From Candidatus Chlorohelix allophototropha (lineage in GTDB: Bacteria; Chloroflexota; Chloroflexia; Chloroheliales; Chloroheliaceae), in contig NZ_CP128399.1 in the NCBI RefSeq assembly GCF_030389965.1, positions 2,470,934-2,534,933 on the forward strand: 64,000 nucleotides of DNA, given 5' to 3'. Under the pieces are notes generated by a model that worked only from the letters and a program-made list of their open reading frames with translations, did no database searches and was not told the DNA's origin. Each line of letters starts with the position of its first letter. The first letter of the stretch is position 1. Shown piece by piece: positions 1 through 8,289 of the stretch. A program made the translations under genes and the position numbers.

Positions 1-96
1 TATGTAGCGACCGCCCGCTCTTAGATTCAGAGCCTCCAGCGATTCACGCCACAATACCGAGAAATGAGGAGAGTTGCCTAAAGGCTGGGTCATCAT
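1..96 (-). CDS. rsmH: 16S rRNA m4C1402 methyltransferase RsmH (MraW), N-terminal fragment cut by the window edge
   Basis: About 32 residues are visible, running off the low-coordinate edge. They include SLEALNLRAGGRY, the conserved start of RsmH that precedes its SAM-binding glycine loop. The family methylates N4 of C1402 in 16S rRNA. The ATG at 96 overlaps the TAA stop of mraZ by one base (TAATG), indicating translational coupling; a second in-frame ATG follows directly. The order mraZ-rsmH is the usual start of the dcw cluster. The catalytic part is outside the window, so the call rests on this short match and on synteny. Confidence 0.85.
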   Translation of the reverse strand, partial: MMTQPLGNSPHFSVLWRESLEALNLRAGGRYI

Positions 97-539
97 TACA
101 CCAATTGTAGGTTGCCCATACGTGCCGCCATTTCGCTGCCTTTCTCTTCGACCACTTCCTGCTCATGCTCCCAGCGTTCTTTACTCCAGATTTCGATACG
201 GTTATTCACGCCTATTACCATTACCGTTACATCTTCGCCTTCAATGGCGGCATATTTGCGTAATTCCTGCGGAACAGTAATGCGCCCCTGCTTATCAAAC
301 TCGCATGGGGATGCGCCGGAAAAGAAATTGCGCTGTAAGGCGCGAGCATCTGGATCGGTGGTGGGAAGGGCTTCATATTCGGAGGCAAGTTTCTGAAACT
401 CGACATCGGTGTAAAGTGCGAGGCATTTATCTACGGAGCGAGTAATAAACATTCCGGCTTCTAGTGCATTCCGGAACTTGATAGGAACGGCAAGCCGACC
501 CTTGATATCTACATTATGTTCGTAGCTACCAAAAAACAC
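96..539 (-). CDS. mraZ: Transcriptional regulator MraZ
   Basis: The 147-residue product is a typical MraZ, a nucleoid-associated DNA-binding repressor of the dcw operon built from two SpoVT/AbrB-like halves. The start FFGSYEHNVDIKGRLAVP and the second-half motif CEFDKQGRITVPQELR are both diagnostic. The start is GTG at 539 with GGGAG about 8 bases upstream. The gene is first in the operon and is coupled to rsmH by a one-base overlap. A promoter and 10-bp-phased boxes upstream suggest autoregulation, as known for the family. The C-terminal tail (EQEVVEEKGSEMAARM) is charged and probably flexible. Confidence 0.95.
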   Translation of the reverse strand: MFFGSYEHNVDIKGRLAVPIKFRNALEAGMFITRSVDKCLALYTDVEFQKLASEYEALPTTDPDARALQRNFFSGASPCEFDKQGRITVPQELRKYAAIEGEDVTVMVIGVNNRIEIWSKERWEHEQEVVEEKGSEMAARMGNLQLV

Positions 540-611
540 AGCCTTACTCCCGAAATAGGCTCTCTTTTACACGCAAACTTACAGATTCAGAACGATTTAA
601 GTAGTAAGTGT

Positions 612-646
612 CCCCACAAATCACCACTTAATGCCTCAAATCACCA
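612..646 (-). promoter_or_regulatory. MraZ box cluster (10-bp-phased operator)
   Basis: Read on the minus strand, pentamers recur every 10 bases: TGGTG (646-642), a weak AGGCA (636-632), TGGTG (626-622) and TGGGG (616-612). MraZ is known to bind TGGGN pentamers repeated with 5-base spacers. The cluster lies just downstream of the predicted start site of the mraZ promoter, a fitting place for a repressor. Confidence 0.7.
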
Positions 647-658
647 CTTCTTGAGGTA

Positions 659-686
659 ATTATACATAATATTCTATGTATTACAA
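659..686 (-). promoter_or_regulatory. Promoter of mraZ-rsmH
   Basis: On the minus strand, TTGTAA (686-681) and TATAAT (664-659) are separated by 16 bases. Transcription would begin near 652, immediately before the MraZ boxes, leaving a leader of roughly 110 bases before the GTG start. Confidence 0.6.
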
Positions 687-1130
687 GGGTTTTTATGATT
701 TGACTCAAAAAGTTTATAAATTTGTAAGGAGGGTAGGTCAAATTAAACCCCGACGTGGTTATCAGATTAGTACATACGTGCTAATAGTTTACATGTAACC
801 GATTGTTAAAGTGCTTTTGTCCCGTGGGAATTAATTATTTCTGGGGTGCAGGTCCCATTGTTCTAGGGTAATACTTTGCAAATAAAAAGAACCCGATTTG
901 GAACCCGAAAGGTGGACCGAATTTTTGGAGAGACCGAGAGGACCGAAAATGACCGATTTAAAGCAGTATCATAGGATATTACACAAGTTATAACATAGTT
1001 GACCTTAAAGAGTCAACTGCGAATTACTGCCATTTTCCAGATATTTCCGGCTTAAACTGCCCTCTGCTCAAATCTTGGTATAATACTCCTTACATTTCCA
1101 GCCTAATACAATTTAGAGAGGAGTAACGAG
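687..1130. other. Intergenic region between mraZ promoter and SDR gene, with ACCGA repeats
   Basis: No gene is visible here. The pentamer ACCGA recurs at 916, 933, 942 and 952, preceded by two GAACCCGA copies around 889-908. The spacings of the last three (9 and 10 bases) could place them on one DNA face as a regulator site. A -10-like TATAAT at 1079-1084 probably serves the downstream dehydrogenase, but no convincing -35 was seen. Confidence 0.35.
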
Positions 1131-1907
1131 ATGAGCGATAGTGGTTTTGATTTGTCCGGTAAAGTAGCAGTAGTAACAGGCGCATCACGTGGTATCGGAG
1201 AAGCAATTGCGGTGAGATTGGCAAAAGCCGGAGCAGACTTAGTAATTGCCTCACGTAAAACAGAAGGGTTAGATGAAACTGCCGCCACTATCGAGGCATT
1301 AGGCCGAAAGGCGCTGATTGTTCCCACTAACACCAGCAATAAAGATCAGGTATATGCGCTAATAAACAAGTCTATAGAAACCTTTGGCGGTATAGATATT
1401 TTAGTAAACAACGCCGCCACTAACCCACATTATGGTCCCTTGCTCGAAAGCGAAGACAGCCATTGGGAAAAAACTATTCAGGTCAATTTGCAGGGCTATT
1501 TCTGGGCAATTAAAGCCTCCGTGCCTTCAATGCAAAAGCGTGGCGGTGGCAAAATAATTAATGTAGCTTCTATCGCCGGTCTGCATTCGCTCGCATGGCA
1601 AGGTCTGTATGGCATTACTAAAGCCGGAGTTATTCATATGACTATGACACTTGGCAATGAATTGGGTGCTTCAAATATACAGGTAAATGCAATTGCGCCC
1701 GGCTTTATCAAGACTAAGATGAGTAGTGTACTTTGGCAAAATGAAGGACTAGCCAACAAAATGATTGCTCAAACCCCTGCCGGACGTATCGGCGACACCG
1801 AAGACATAGCAGGAGTAGCCTTATTTCTGGCATCTTCCGCTTCTAATTATATTACCGGGCAAACGCTTGTTGCGGATGGCGGTATTACAAATGTCTATAC
1901 CTCTTAA
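1131..1907 (+). CDS. Short-chain dehydrogenase/reductase (SDR)
   Basis: The 258-residue protein is a classical SDR oxidoreductase with a single Rossmann domain. Visible elements are the cofactor loop TGASRGIG (16-23), NNAA (93-96), catalytic Asn118, Ser147, and YGITK (Tyr160, Lys164). The length is normal. Arg42 after the second beta strand is compatible with NADP(H). It resembles DHRS4-like and glucose-1-dehydrogenase-like SDRs, but the substrate cannot be read from sequence. The ATG start has GAGAGGAG about 8 bases upstream. It is monocistronic and faces groEL across a terminator. Confidence 0.9.
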   Translation: MSDSGFDLSGKVAVVTGASRGIGEAIAVRLAKAGADLVIASRKTEGLDETAATIEALGRKALIVPTNTSNKDQVYALINKSIETFGGIDILVNNAATNPHYGPLLESEDSHWEKTIQVNLQGYFWAIKASVPSMQKRGGGKIINVASIAGLHSLAWQGLYGITKAGVIHMTMTLGNELGASNIQVNAIAPGFIKTKMSSVLWQNEGLANKMIAQTPAGRIGDTEDIAGVALFLASSASNYITGQTLVADGGITNVYTS

Positions 1908-1919
1908 ATAGCACCGCAA

Positions 1920-1954
1920 TAAAAAAACCCTCTCCTGAGAAATTCAGGAGAGGG
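1920..1954 (-). terminator. Rho-independent terminator of groES-groEL
   Basis: A perfect 11-bp stem (CCCTCTCCTGA, 1928-1938, with TCAGGAGAGGG, 1944-1954) has a five-base loop. On the minus strand it is followed by seven T residues, so it terminates the groESL transcript. It may also slow plus-strand transcription from the SDR gene. Confidence 0.85.
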
Positions 1955-1972
1955 AGAGCGGTTAAAGCTCTT

Positions 1973-3604
1973 TTAGTAATCCATACCACCGCCCGGCATC
2001 GCGGGAGCAGCCGATTTTTCTTCCGGCAGATCAGTGATAAGAGCTTCAGTGGTGAGTATCATACCGGCAATTGAAGCGGCATTCTCAAGAGCGCTGCGAG
2101 TTACCTTTACAGCCTCGATAATACCTTTTTCAATCAAGTCCACATATTCACCGCTAATCACATCGTAGCCGAGGTGAGGGTTCTTCTGCTCGGCAGAAAG
2201 GCGCTGTACGGTCTGAAGAACTACCGAACCATCCTGACCAGCGTTTACGGCGATCTGGCGCAGTGGCTCAGTTAGAGCGCGGCGTAGAATGTTCACACCG
2301 GTCAATACATCGCCAGTTGCTACCACGTCCTCAAGGGCGCTGATAGAGTTGATCAGAGCTACACCACCACCGGGCACAAAACCTTCTTCAACCGCAGCAC
2401 GGGTTGCGCTCAAGGCATCCTCAACGCGGTGCTTCTTCTCTTTCAGTTCGGTTTCGGTGCTGGCACCTACACGGATTACAGCAACGCCACCCGCCAATTT
2501 AGCCAACCGCTCCTGCAACTTCTCACGATCGAAGTCGCTGGTGGTGGTTTCAATCTGCGCCTTAATTTGATCTACGCGAGCTTTGATATCTTTCTCGTCG
2601 CCATGACCTTCAATGATAGTGGTATCATCTTTGGTTGACACTACACGACGGGCTTTGCCTAAATCCTGGAGGCTAGCGGAGTCAAGTTTGCGACCCAATT
2701 CTTCGCTGATAACCTGTCCACCGGTCAGTATAGCAATATCGCGCAACATTTCTTTGCGGCGATCGCCGAAACCGGGAGCTTTAACCGCCAGTACGTTCAA
2801 AGTACCGCGCAGTTTGTTCACCACTAAAGTCGCCAGCGCCTCACCGTCAACATCCTCAGCAATAATCAAGAAATTCTTGGTCATGCTCAAAGCCTTTTCA
2901 AGGATGGGCAGCACTTCGGAAATAGCGGAAATCTTCTTATCGGTGATTAGAATTAACGGGTCATCCAGTACGGCTTCCATTCGCTCTGAGTTAGAAACGA
3001 AGTAAGCGCTGATATAACCACGGTCAATTTGCATACCTTCGGTATATTCTTTTTCGTATTCACGACCGCGACTCTCTTCAACGGTGATAACCCCGTCCTT
3101 GCCGACCTTCTCCATAACATCAGCAATCAAGTCGCCAATTTCGGCATCGGCAGCAGAAATAGTTGCAACCTGAGCTACTTGCTCGCGGGTGCTTACTTCG
3201 CGGCTATAGCTTTTAAGTTTTTCTACAATTGCATTGGTACCAAGGTCGATACCTTTTTTAAGCTGCATCGGGTTTGCACCGGCAGCCACGTTGCGCAGAC
3301 CTTCATGCACAATGGCTTGAGCCAACACGGTTGCAGTGGTAGTTCCGTCACCGGCAACATCATTGGTTTTGGTAGCGGCTTCCTTAAGAAGTTGCGCGCC
3401 CATATTTTCAAAAGGATCTTTGAGTTCGATTTCTTTAGCAACAGTTACACCATCATGGGTGACGGTAGGGGCACCGAACTTTTTGTCCAAGGCTACGTTA
3501 CGACCCTTAGGACCAAGGGTAGTCTTTACCGCATTCGCCAGAATGTCCACACCGCGTTTAAGCGATTGGCGCGCCTCATCTGCATTTTGCAGCTGTTTCG
3601 CCAT
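1973..3604 (-). CDS. groL: Chaperonin GroEL (Hsp60)
   Basis: The 543-residue chaperonin folds proteins in an ATP-driven double-ring complex with GroES. The start [18 protein letters not shown], the nucleotide motif [12 protein letters not shown], and the [10 protein letters not shown] stretch of the apical domain are canonical. The C-terminus has a short GGGMDY tail instead of a long GGM repeat. The start ATG at 3604 follows AAGGAG. It lies 44 bases downstream of groES in one operon, controlled by the CIRCE upstream of groES and ended by the hairpin at 1928-1954. Confidence 0.98.
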   Translation of the reverse strand: MAKQLQNADEARQSLKRGVDILANAVKTTLGPKGRNVALDKKFGAPTVTHDGVTVAKEIELKDPFENMGAQLLKEAATKTNDVAGDGTTTATVLAQAIVHEGLRNVAAGANPMQLKKGIDLGTNAIVEKLKSYSREVSTREQVAQVATISAADAEIGDLIADVMEKVGKDGVITVEESRGREYEKEYTEGMQIDRGYISAYFVSNSERMEAVLDDPLILITDKKISAISEVLPILEKALSMTKNFLIIAEDVDGEALATLVVNKLRGTLNVLAVKAPGFGDRRKEMLRDIAILTGGQVISEELGRKLDSASLQDLGKARRVVSTKDDTTIIEGHGDEKDIKARVDQIKAQIETTTSDFDREKLQERLAKLAGGVAVIRVGASTETELKEKKHRVEDALSATRAAVEEGFVPGGGVALINSISALEDVVATGDVLTGVNILRRALTEPLRQIAVNAGQDGSVVLQTVQRLSAEQKNPHLGYDVISGEYVDLIEKGIIEAVKVTRSALENAASIAGMILTTEALITDLPEEKSAAPAMPGGGMDY

Positions 3605-3648
3605 TATTATTTCTCCTTATTTATTTACTGATACAATTGAATAAAGGC

Positions 3649-3945
3649 TTATGCTACGATTATTGCGAGGATATCTTTCTCACCGAGAATCAGATATTCC
3701 TTACCTTCATGCTTGAACTCGGTACCGGCATACTTGGCATATAGCACCTTATCGCCAGTCTTAACGTCCAAAGCTACCCGCTCACCCTTATCGTTCAAAC
3801 GACCAGCACCAACTGCAACTATTGTGCCTTCTTGGGGTTTTTCTTTGGCGGTATCAGGTAGAACGATACCACTCTTGGTCACTTCTTCTTTAGGAGTTGG
3901 TTCGATCACAACACGGTCGCCCAACGGTTTGAGAGTGACTGCCAT
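3649..3945 (-). CDS. groS: Co-chaperonin GroES (Hsp10)
   Basis: The 98-residue co-chaperonin caps the GroEL ring. [11 protein letters not shown] at the N-terminus, [16 protein letters not shown] in the mobile loop and [11 protein letters not shown] at the end match the family. An in-frame upstream ATG at 4017 would add 24 residues. The start at 3945 is preferred because it gives the usual family N-terminus and has GGAGG about 10 bases upstream. It is first in the groESL operon, with a long leader that contains the CIRCE. Confidence 0.96.
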   Translation of the reverse strand: MAVTLKPLGDRVVIEPTPKEEVTKSGIVLPDTAKEKPQEGTIVAVGAGRLNDKGERVALDVKTGDKVLYAKYAGTEFKHEGKEYLILGEKDILAIIVA

Positions 3946-4035
3946 TTGAGTCTTGCCTCCTTCAAAATTTGTCTTTACTCCACTCGGCAAGTTACCGAGC
4001 TTCATCATATTAGACATTGGTATTAATATGCCTTA

Positions 4036-4062
4036 TTAGCACTCACATGTTGCGAGTGCTAA
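4036..4062. promoter_or_regulatory. CIRCE operator (HrcA binding site)
   Basis: TTAGCACTC, nine bases, GAGTGCTAA form a perfect CIRCE inverted repeat. HrcA binds this element and represses chaperone genes until heat shock. It lies downstream of the predicted groES -10, so bound HrcA would block initiation. No hrcA gene is in the window. Confidence 0.95.
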
Positions 4063-4072
4063 CTCTAGTGCT

Positions 4073-4101
4073 ATGTTATTCCACTTGACCTTACCACGCA
4101 A
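4073..4101 (-). promoter_or_regulatory. Promoter of groES-groEL
   Basis: On the minus strand TTGCGT (4101-4096) and TAACAT (4078-4073) are separated by 17 bases. The position directly upstream of the CIRCE supports the assignment. Confidence 0.6.
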
Positions 4102-4209
4102 GAATGCTTAGCAGTATTTATAAGCATTTATATAATTATTTTGAGTTTATTCTCTATTCAAATCTTAGTTTTTCTTCATTTTTTAACGATTTTAGCAATT
4201 GAGGCATTA

Positions 4210-4223
4210 GAGTGCTAACTCTA
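4210..4223. promoter_or_regulatory. Second copy of GAGTGCTAACTCTA (CIRCE half-site)
   Basis: The 14-mer GAGTGCTAACTCTA at 4054-4067, which includes the right half of the CIRCE, recurs exactly here. It sits about 20 bases upstream of the -35 of the divergent prenyltransferase gene. It is also part of the small palindrome TTAGAG-N6-CTCTAA. Whether HrcA contacts it is unknown. Confidence 0.4.
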
Positions 4224-4242
4224 ATACAACTCTTACAGAAGT

Positions 4243-4271
4243 TTGACGCACTGCCACTAATTGGGTATCAT
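4243..4271 (+). promoter_or_regulatory. Promoter of the UbiA-family gene
   Basis: TTGACG (4243-4248) and TATCAT (4266-4271) are separated by 17 bases. This places the transcription start about 65 bases before the TTG start codon at 4344. Confidence 0.55.
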
Positions 4272-4343
4272 CCTCGATAGTTTAGCAACCAACCTCCAAG
4301 AAGGTTTGAGCCAGTTTCTTTTGAAGGAAGGAATTTTCGAGAT

Positions 4344-5219
4344 TTGTCTACCATAAAATACCTGATTCTAGCTATGAGACCCAAACAATGGCCCAAGAAC
4401 GCGATTGTTTTTGCTGGTGTTGTGTTCGATAACCATTTGTTTCAATACAGTTTTCTATTAAAAGCCTTTGTTGCCTTTATTCTTTTCTGCTCCATAAGCA
4501 GCGCAGTTTATTTGCTAAACGATCTGGTGGATATTGAGAAAGATCGGCAGCATCCCAAGAAACGTTATCGCCCGTTGCCTTCTGGCAAATTAAAACCACG
4601 AGTAGCATTTCTAGCAATGATATTGCTGGTAGCTATTACCATTCCCATCAGTCTTCTGCTTTCGTGGAAATTCGGGGCAATTATCAGCACGTACTTCATT
4701 ATCCAGATTGCCTATAGCTTCTACCTGAAAAATATAGTGATTATAGATGTATTTACCATTTCCTCTGGCTTTGTGCTACGAGCAGTAGGGGGCGCATTTG
4801 TAATTGAGGTAAATGTGTCGGTGTGGTTGTTGGTTTGTACTATGCTGCTATCGCTCTTTTTGGGGCTGTCAAAACGGCGACATGAACTGGTATTACTGGC
4901 AGATGGAGCAACCGACCATCGCCGTATTCTGAAAGAGTACACTTCGGAGTTAGTACAGGAAATGATTTCGGTGGTAACAAGCTCAGTGGTAATCGCCTAC
5001 TCGCTCTATACGATAACCGCACCTAACCTGCCCAAAAATAATTTGATGCCCCTCACCATTCCCTTTGTACTTTACGCCATTTTCCGCTACCTTTATCTAG
5101 TGTACCGAAGAGATGAAGGGGGCAGCCCTGAAGAAACGCTATTGAAGGATTATCCGCTACTTATTGATATTTTCCTGTGGGGTATTACTTCAATCGTAAT
5201 TCTGTATGTTTTCAAATAA
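4344..5219 (+). CDS. UbiA-family prenyltransferase, decaprenyl-phosphate phosphoribosyltransferase type
   Basis: The 291-residue integral membrane protein has about eight hydrophobic helices. The aspartate motif NDLVDIEKD (about 59-67) binds Mg-diphosphate in UbiA enzymes. The N-terminal RPKQWPKNAIVFAG and the RYRPLPSGKL stretch match the subgroup that moves phosphoribose from PRPP to polyprenyl phosphate, rather than prenylating quinone precursors. Such products feed cell-envelope glycans, which suits the glycan clusters elsewhere in the window. The start is TTG with GAAGGAAGG about 12 bases upstream. The exact substrate is inference. Confidence 0.75.
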   Translation: MSTIKYLILAMRPKQWPKNAIVFAGVVFDNHLFQYSFLLKAFVAFILFCSISSAVYLLNDLVDIEKDRQHPKKRYRPLPSGKLKPRVAFLAMILLVAITIPISLLLSWKFGAIISTYFIIQIAYSFYLKNIVIIDVFTISSGFVLRAVGGAFVIEVNVSVWLLVCTMLLSLFLGLSKRRHELVLLADGATDHRRILKEYTSELVQEMISVVTSSVVIAYSLYTITAPNLPKNNLMPLTIPFVLYAIFRYLYLVYRRDEGGSPEETLLKDYPLLIDIFLWGITSIVILYVFK

Positions 5220-5220
5220 C

Positions 5221-5460
5221 TCAAAACCACTTCTTCCGAAGCTCACCTAAAACCTTATCGGTGAATTGGAAGCCCGCTTTCGAGCCAAGCACCGCGTCTA
5301 TCCCGCAATAAGGGCAGATCGCGGTAACGCCTCCATCAAACCAGACCTGAATTTCAGAGGGGTCAAAAACTTTGCAGCAATGGTAACAGGCTGCCCGGTC
5401 GCTTTCTTCTAATTGTTTGCGGTTATTAAACGAAAATTCAATAGCTTGTTCAGATTTCAT
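5221..5460 (-). CDS. Small zinc-ribbon cytoplasmic protein of unknown function
   Basis: The 79-residue protein contains two CxxC knuckles, CYHC (25-28) and CPYC (49-52), spaced as a compact zinc ribbon. The segment between them (FDPSEIQVWFDGGVTAICPY) recalls small uncharacterised proteins found across bacteria. There is no signal peptide or membrane segment. It lies 24 bases downstream of the ABC ATPase gene on the same strand and converges on the UbiA-type gene with one base between their stops. No function can be given. Confidence 0.6.
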   Translation of the reverse strand: MKSEQAIEFSFNNRKQLEESDRAACYHCCKVFDPSEIQVWFDGGVTAICPYCGIDAVLGSKAGFQFTDKVLGELRKKWF

Positions 5461-5484
5461 TGTTGTAGATTTCTAGCTAGATTT

Positions 5485-6330
5485 TTAGTCGAGGATAAAG
5501 GTCGAAGATTCGCCTTGCAAAGAAACAGCCCGCCCACCATAGGTACGAGCCAAGATTTCGGGTGTAAAAACCTGCCGCGAGGTGCCAAGCGCAATCAACC
5601 CACGATTGATACAGGCAATATTGTCACATTCGCGGGCAGCCGCATTTAAATCGTGGGTTGCCATCAGAATGAGTTTTCCATGCTTACGTTGGTGCTTGAT
5701 TATATTAATAATCACTTCCTGACTGGTGGTATCGACTCCGGTTAGCGGTTCATCCAGCAAAATAATCTCGCCCTGCTGTGCCAGCGCCCGCGCCACAAAT
5801 ACGCGCTGTTGCTGTCCACCGGATAGTTGGCTGATTTGGCGATGCTTCAGTGGCAACATATCCACCGACTCCAACGCTTCCTCAACCACTACGTGGTCAT
5901 CTTTTCTCGGACCACGCACCCAGCCGATACGACGATAACGCCCCATCATAACTACATCTTCCACAGTAACCGGATAATCCCAGCGTACTTCCTCTTTCTG
6001 AGGTACGTAAGCCAGTTTCAAACGCGCCTGTTTTGCCGGAAGACCATTAACCAGTACCCGTCCGCGATAGGGAGTTAAACCCAGTATGCTTTTAATCAGG
6101 GTGCTTTTGCCAGCCCCGTTAGGTCCGATTATGCCTACCAATTGTCCGCTGCCGAGCTTGAAACTAACCTCCGAAAGAACGGTGTTTTGCCCATAGGATA
6201 CCGACAAATCCTTAAGCTCAAGCAAGGGATTATGTCCCTCTTCGTGGCATTCGGGTCCGCACTCCTCACCGAGCGAAATGCTGCGCAGATCGGGAAAATT
6301 TGATAAGTTTTTAGGCAATTTATCTGACAT
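5485..6330 (-). CDS. ABC transporter ATP-binding protein, metal-ion (ZnuC/MntB) type
   Basis: The 281-residue ATPase has Walker A GPNGAGKST, Q-loop VPQKEEV, signature LSGGQQQR, Walker B IILLDEPLTGVD and H-loop ATHDLNAA. The sequence between Walker A and signature (VTVEDVVMMGRYRRIGW) is typical of manganese/zinc/iron ABC systems. The first 35 residues form an extension with a CGPECHEEGH cluster that could bind metal. The matching permease and binding protein are not adjacent, which is unusual since these genes normally form an operon. Substrate is inferred from family likeness only. Confidence 0.8.
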   Translation of the reverse strand: MSDKLPKNLSNFPDLRSISLGEECGPECHEEGHNPLLELKDLSVSYGQNTVLSEVSFKLGSGQLVGIIGPNGAGKSTLIKSILGLTPYRGRVLVNGLPAKQARLKLAYVPQKEEVRWDYPVTVEDVVMMGRYRRIGWVRGPRKDDHVVVEEALESVDMLPLKHRQISQLSGGQQQRVFVARALAQQGEIILLDEPLTGVDTTSQEVIINIIKHQRKHGKLILMATHDLNAAARECDNIACINRGLIALGTSRQVFTPEILARTYGGRAVSLQGESSTFILD

Positions 6331-6407
6331 TTTCAGCTACGCTAACAAAAGCAATACACTCAAAAACGATTTTGATATATTGTATCAAAAAGGCGCTGGA
6401 ATGCCAA

Positions 6408-6860
6408 TTAAATATTTGAATTTTGCTTGTATATATCGGGTCGGGTAATTTCCATCATTCGATCAGGCACTTTTAACGGCGTAAAACCATAGCGTTGGTA
6501 AAGGCTATGAGCATCACGGGTTGCCAACGAAAAACGGCGCAAACCTTGCAAATCCGGGTGAGAAACCACACATTCCAGCAACCATTTGCTAAGACCCTTA
6601 CCGCGATGCTCTTCCAATACATATACATCGCCGAGATAAGCATAGGTAGCACGGTCGGTGATTACTCGGGCTAATCCAACCTGAAGTTTATTATGGAACA
6701 GTCCGAAACATAGCGAGTTGAGCAACGATTTTTCCACTATTTCCAGCGGTATTCCCTCCGCCCAGTAGGAACGACTCAGATAAGCTTGTATTGCTACGGC
6801 ATCCTGTTTTGCCGGGTCGGTACTGATAATATATTCACCGTTATGATATTCTTGAAACAT
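6408..6860 (-). CDS. GNAT-family N-acetyltransferase
   Basis: The 150-residue single-domain protein has the GNAT fold. The acetyl-CoA pyrophosphate loop appears as EEHRGKGLSKWLL (about 83-95) after strand YLGDVYV, and SLYQRYGF near the end is the conserved C-terminal motif. It is close to a common small group of bacterial GNATs of unknown substrate. It lies 9 bases downstream of the Eis-like acetyltransferase gene on the same strand, so the two are probably co-transcribed. Confidence 0.8.
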   Translation of the reverse strand: MFQEYHNGEYIISTDPAKQDAVAIQAYLSRSYWAEGIPLEIVEKSLLNSLCFGLFHNKLQVGLARVITDRATYAYLGDVYVLEEHRGKGLSKWLLECVVSHPDLQGLRRFSLATRDAHSLYQRYGFTPLKVPDRMMEITRPDIYKQNSNI

Positions 6861-6869
6861 AAGCTAACC

Positions 6870-8120
6870 TCAAAGTATAAAGCGCATATTTGAACGCAGA
6901 CGTGGGAAAAGAGTGCGCAATAATTCCCAGTTATCCCCTTGAGCATATAGGTCAGGATAAATCCCTGCAAGCTGGTTCAAATCGCGATAGCCAAAGAACA
7001 GTTTTGGTAGAAGATCGGGCGGGATACTGATTTTTAACTCACCTGCGCTTGGAAGGGTATTTATCTGTATGATCTTGCCGGATTCAAATTTTAGGCAAAT
7101 GCCGAATCTATAAAAACCAAGCTCAAGGTCGCGGGTTAATTCGGCAAAAGATGAAGCGGAAATTCGTTTCTCAAATTCACCTTTTAGCTCGGTAAAGCCT
7201 CGTAGTGGGTCAATCACTTTGATATACCAACCATAGTTGTTCTGAAGTAGCGGGCTAAGTTCTAGCATCCAACGCCCCTGTGTGGTTTCAGGGTCTTGGT
7301 CTAACTTCAAAGCATCCAAACCGGGCATTTCAAGAGCGCGCGCAATCAGTGCTGCGGCAGCTTCTTCGGTTCCGTAAAAGTTCCACATCCTCAATTTGGG
7401 GAGCTTACCGCTAAGCGAGGCTATACCAAGTACCTGACCATTCTTTAACGCAACCCAATCTTCAATTCCATTGCTTATTAGGTTATAGGTACGGGCGCGC
7501 CATCGCCAAGTCTCCTCACTTAACTCGTTATAAATATCAATCCCCCGGTTGCGTGCTTGCTGCAAACGAAAGATAGCCGGAGCATCAGCCTCAACCAGCG
7601 AGCGTACCTCAATTCCGTCTTGTACCGGAATTTTACCCAAATGCGTTTCGACTTTTAGATTTCCAATACAATGCATATCCACAGCATATTCATAACCAAA
7701 AAGTCGGTAAAAATAGCCAATCCCACCGATTATACCAAAGGCATACCCTCGCGCCTGCATCCAGCTTTCGATTACTGAAAACATAGCACGTATAAGCCCA
7801 CGGTTTCGGTAATCTGGATGGGTACTTACAAATTCGGGCATCCCTACCTTTAAAACCGTGTCGCCAAAGTGTCTTTGTGTTTCCATCAAACATAGAGCAG
7901 AAACAATAGTATTCTGCAAATCGTTGACAACCAGAAAATCACTTATCGAAAAATTGGGATAGGGTAAAGCCAGCAAATATTTGATTTCTTCATACGAATC
8001 TTTGCCTAACACGTTACGTTGCAAATCAAGCAAGTTTTCGAGGTCTGCCGGATTCGCCCGACGCAAAACCAAATCTCCGGGCAAACTAAGCGATAATTCG
8101 CTCTCCTGTAAAGTATCCAT
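6870..8120 (-). CDS. Eis-like GNAT acetyltransferase with C-terminal sterol-carrier-like domain
   Basis: The protein is about 416 residues from the ATG at 8120. The N-terminal GNAT domain contains VSTHPDYRNRGLIRAMF (acetyl-CoA loop) and YFYRLFGYEYA. A second GNAT-like domain with VLGIASL follows, and the last ~110 residues (from about LELGFYRFGICLKF) resemble the SCP2-like tail of Eis-type enzymes. A TTG at 8159 is in frame, but it has no ribosome binding site and lies almost at the start site predicted from TATAAT (8173-8168). The ATG at 8120 has AAAGGA about 10 bases upstream. Substrate unknown. Confidence 0.7.
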   Translation of the reverse strand: MDTLQESELSLSLPGDLVLRRANPADLENLLDLQRNVLGKDSYEEIKYLLALPYPNFSISDFLVVNDLQNTIVSALCLMETQRHFGDTVLKVGMPEFVSTHPDYRNRGLIRAMFSVIESWMQARGYAFGIIGGIGYFYRLFGYEYAVDMHCIGNLKVETHLGKIPVQDGIEVRSLVEADAPAIFRLQQARNRGIDIYNELSEETWRWRARTYNLISNGIEDWVALKNGQVLGIASLSGKLPKLRMWNFYGTEEAAAALIARALEMPGLDALKLDQDPETTQGRWMLELSPLLQNNYGWYIKVIDPLRGFTELKGEFEKRISASSFAELTRDLELGFYRFGICLKFESGKIIQINTLPSAGELKISIPPDLLPKLFFGYRDLNQLAGIYPDLYAQGDNWELLRTLFPRLRSNMRFIL

Positions 8121-8289
8121 TAAAAAATTAGTCCTTTTATAGCTTTCAAATTTAATCAATTCTGAGAATTATACTATAATCAGCTAATAAAGCAAGATTG
8201 CCGAGTATTACGGCATAATTGATTTATGTTATAATTATTGCAATCTGCGAAAATCCCGATAATTGCTTTTGAAGGAGATTTTACCTACT

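Noticed and set aside
607-650. CRISPR-like direct repeats (two copies of AGTGGTGATTTG)
   Set aside because: Only two copies with 20-bp period directly at the mraZ promoter; MraZ boxes explain them.
2289-3644. Several long plus-strand frames opposite groEL
   Set aside because: They are shadows of groEL: no ribosome binding sites, low-complexity sequence and no family likeness, while the minus strand is a canonical GroEL.
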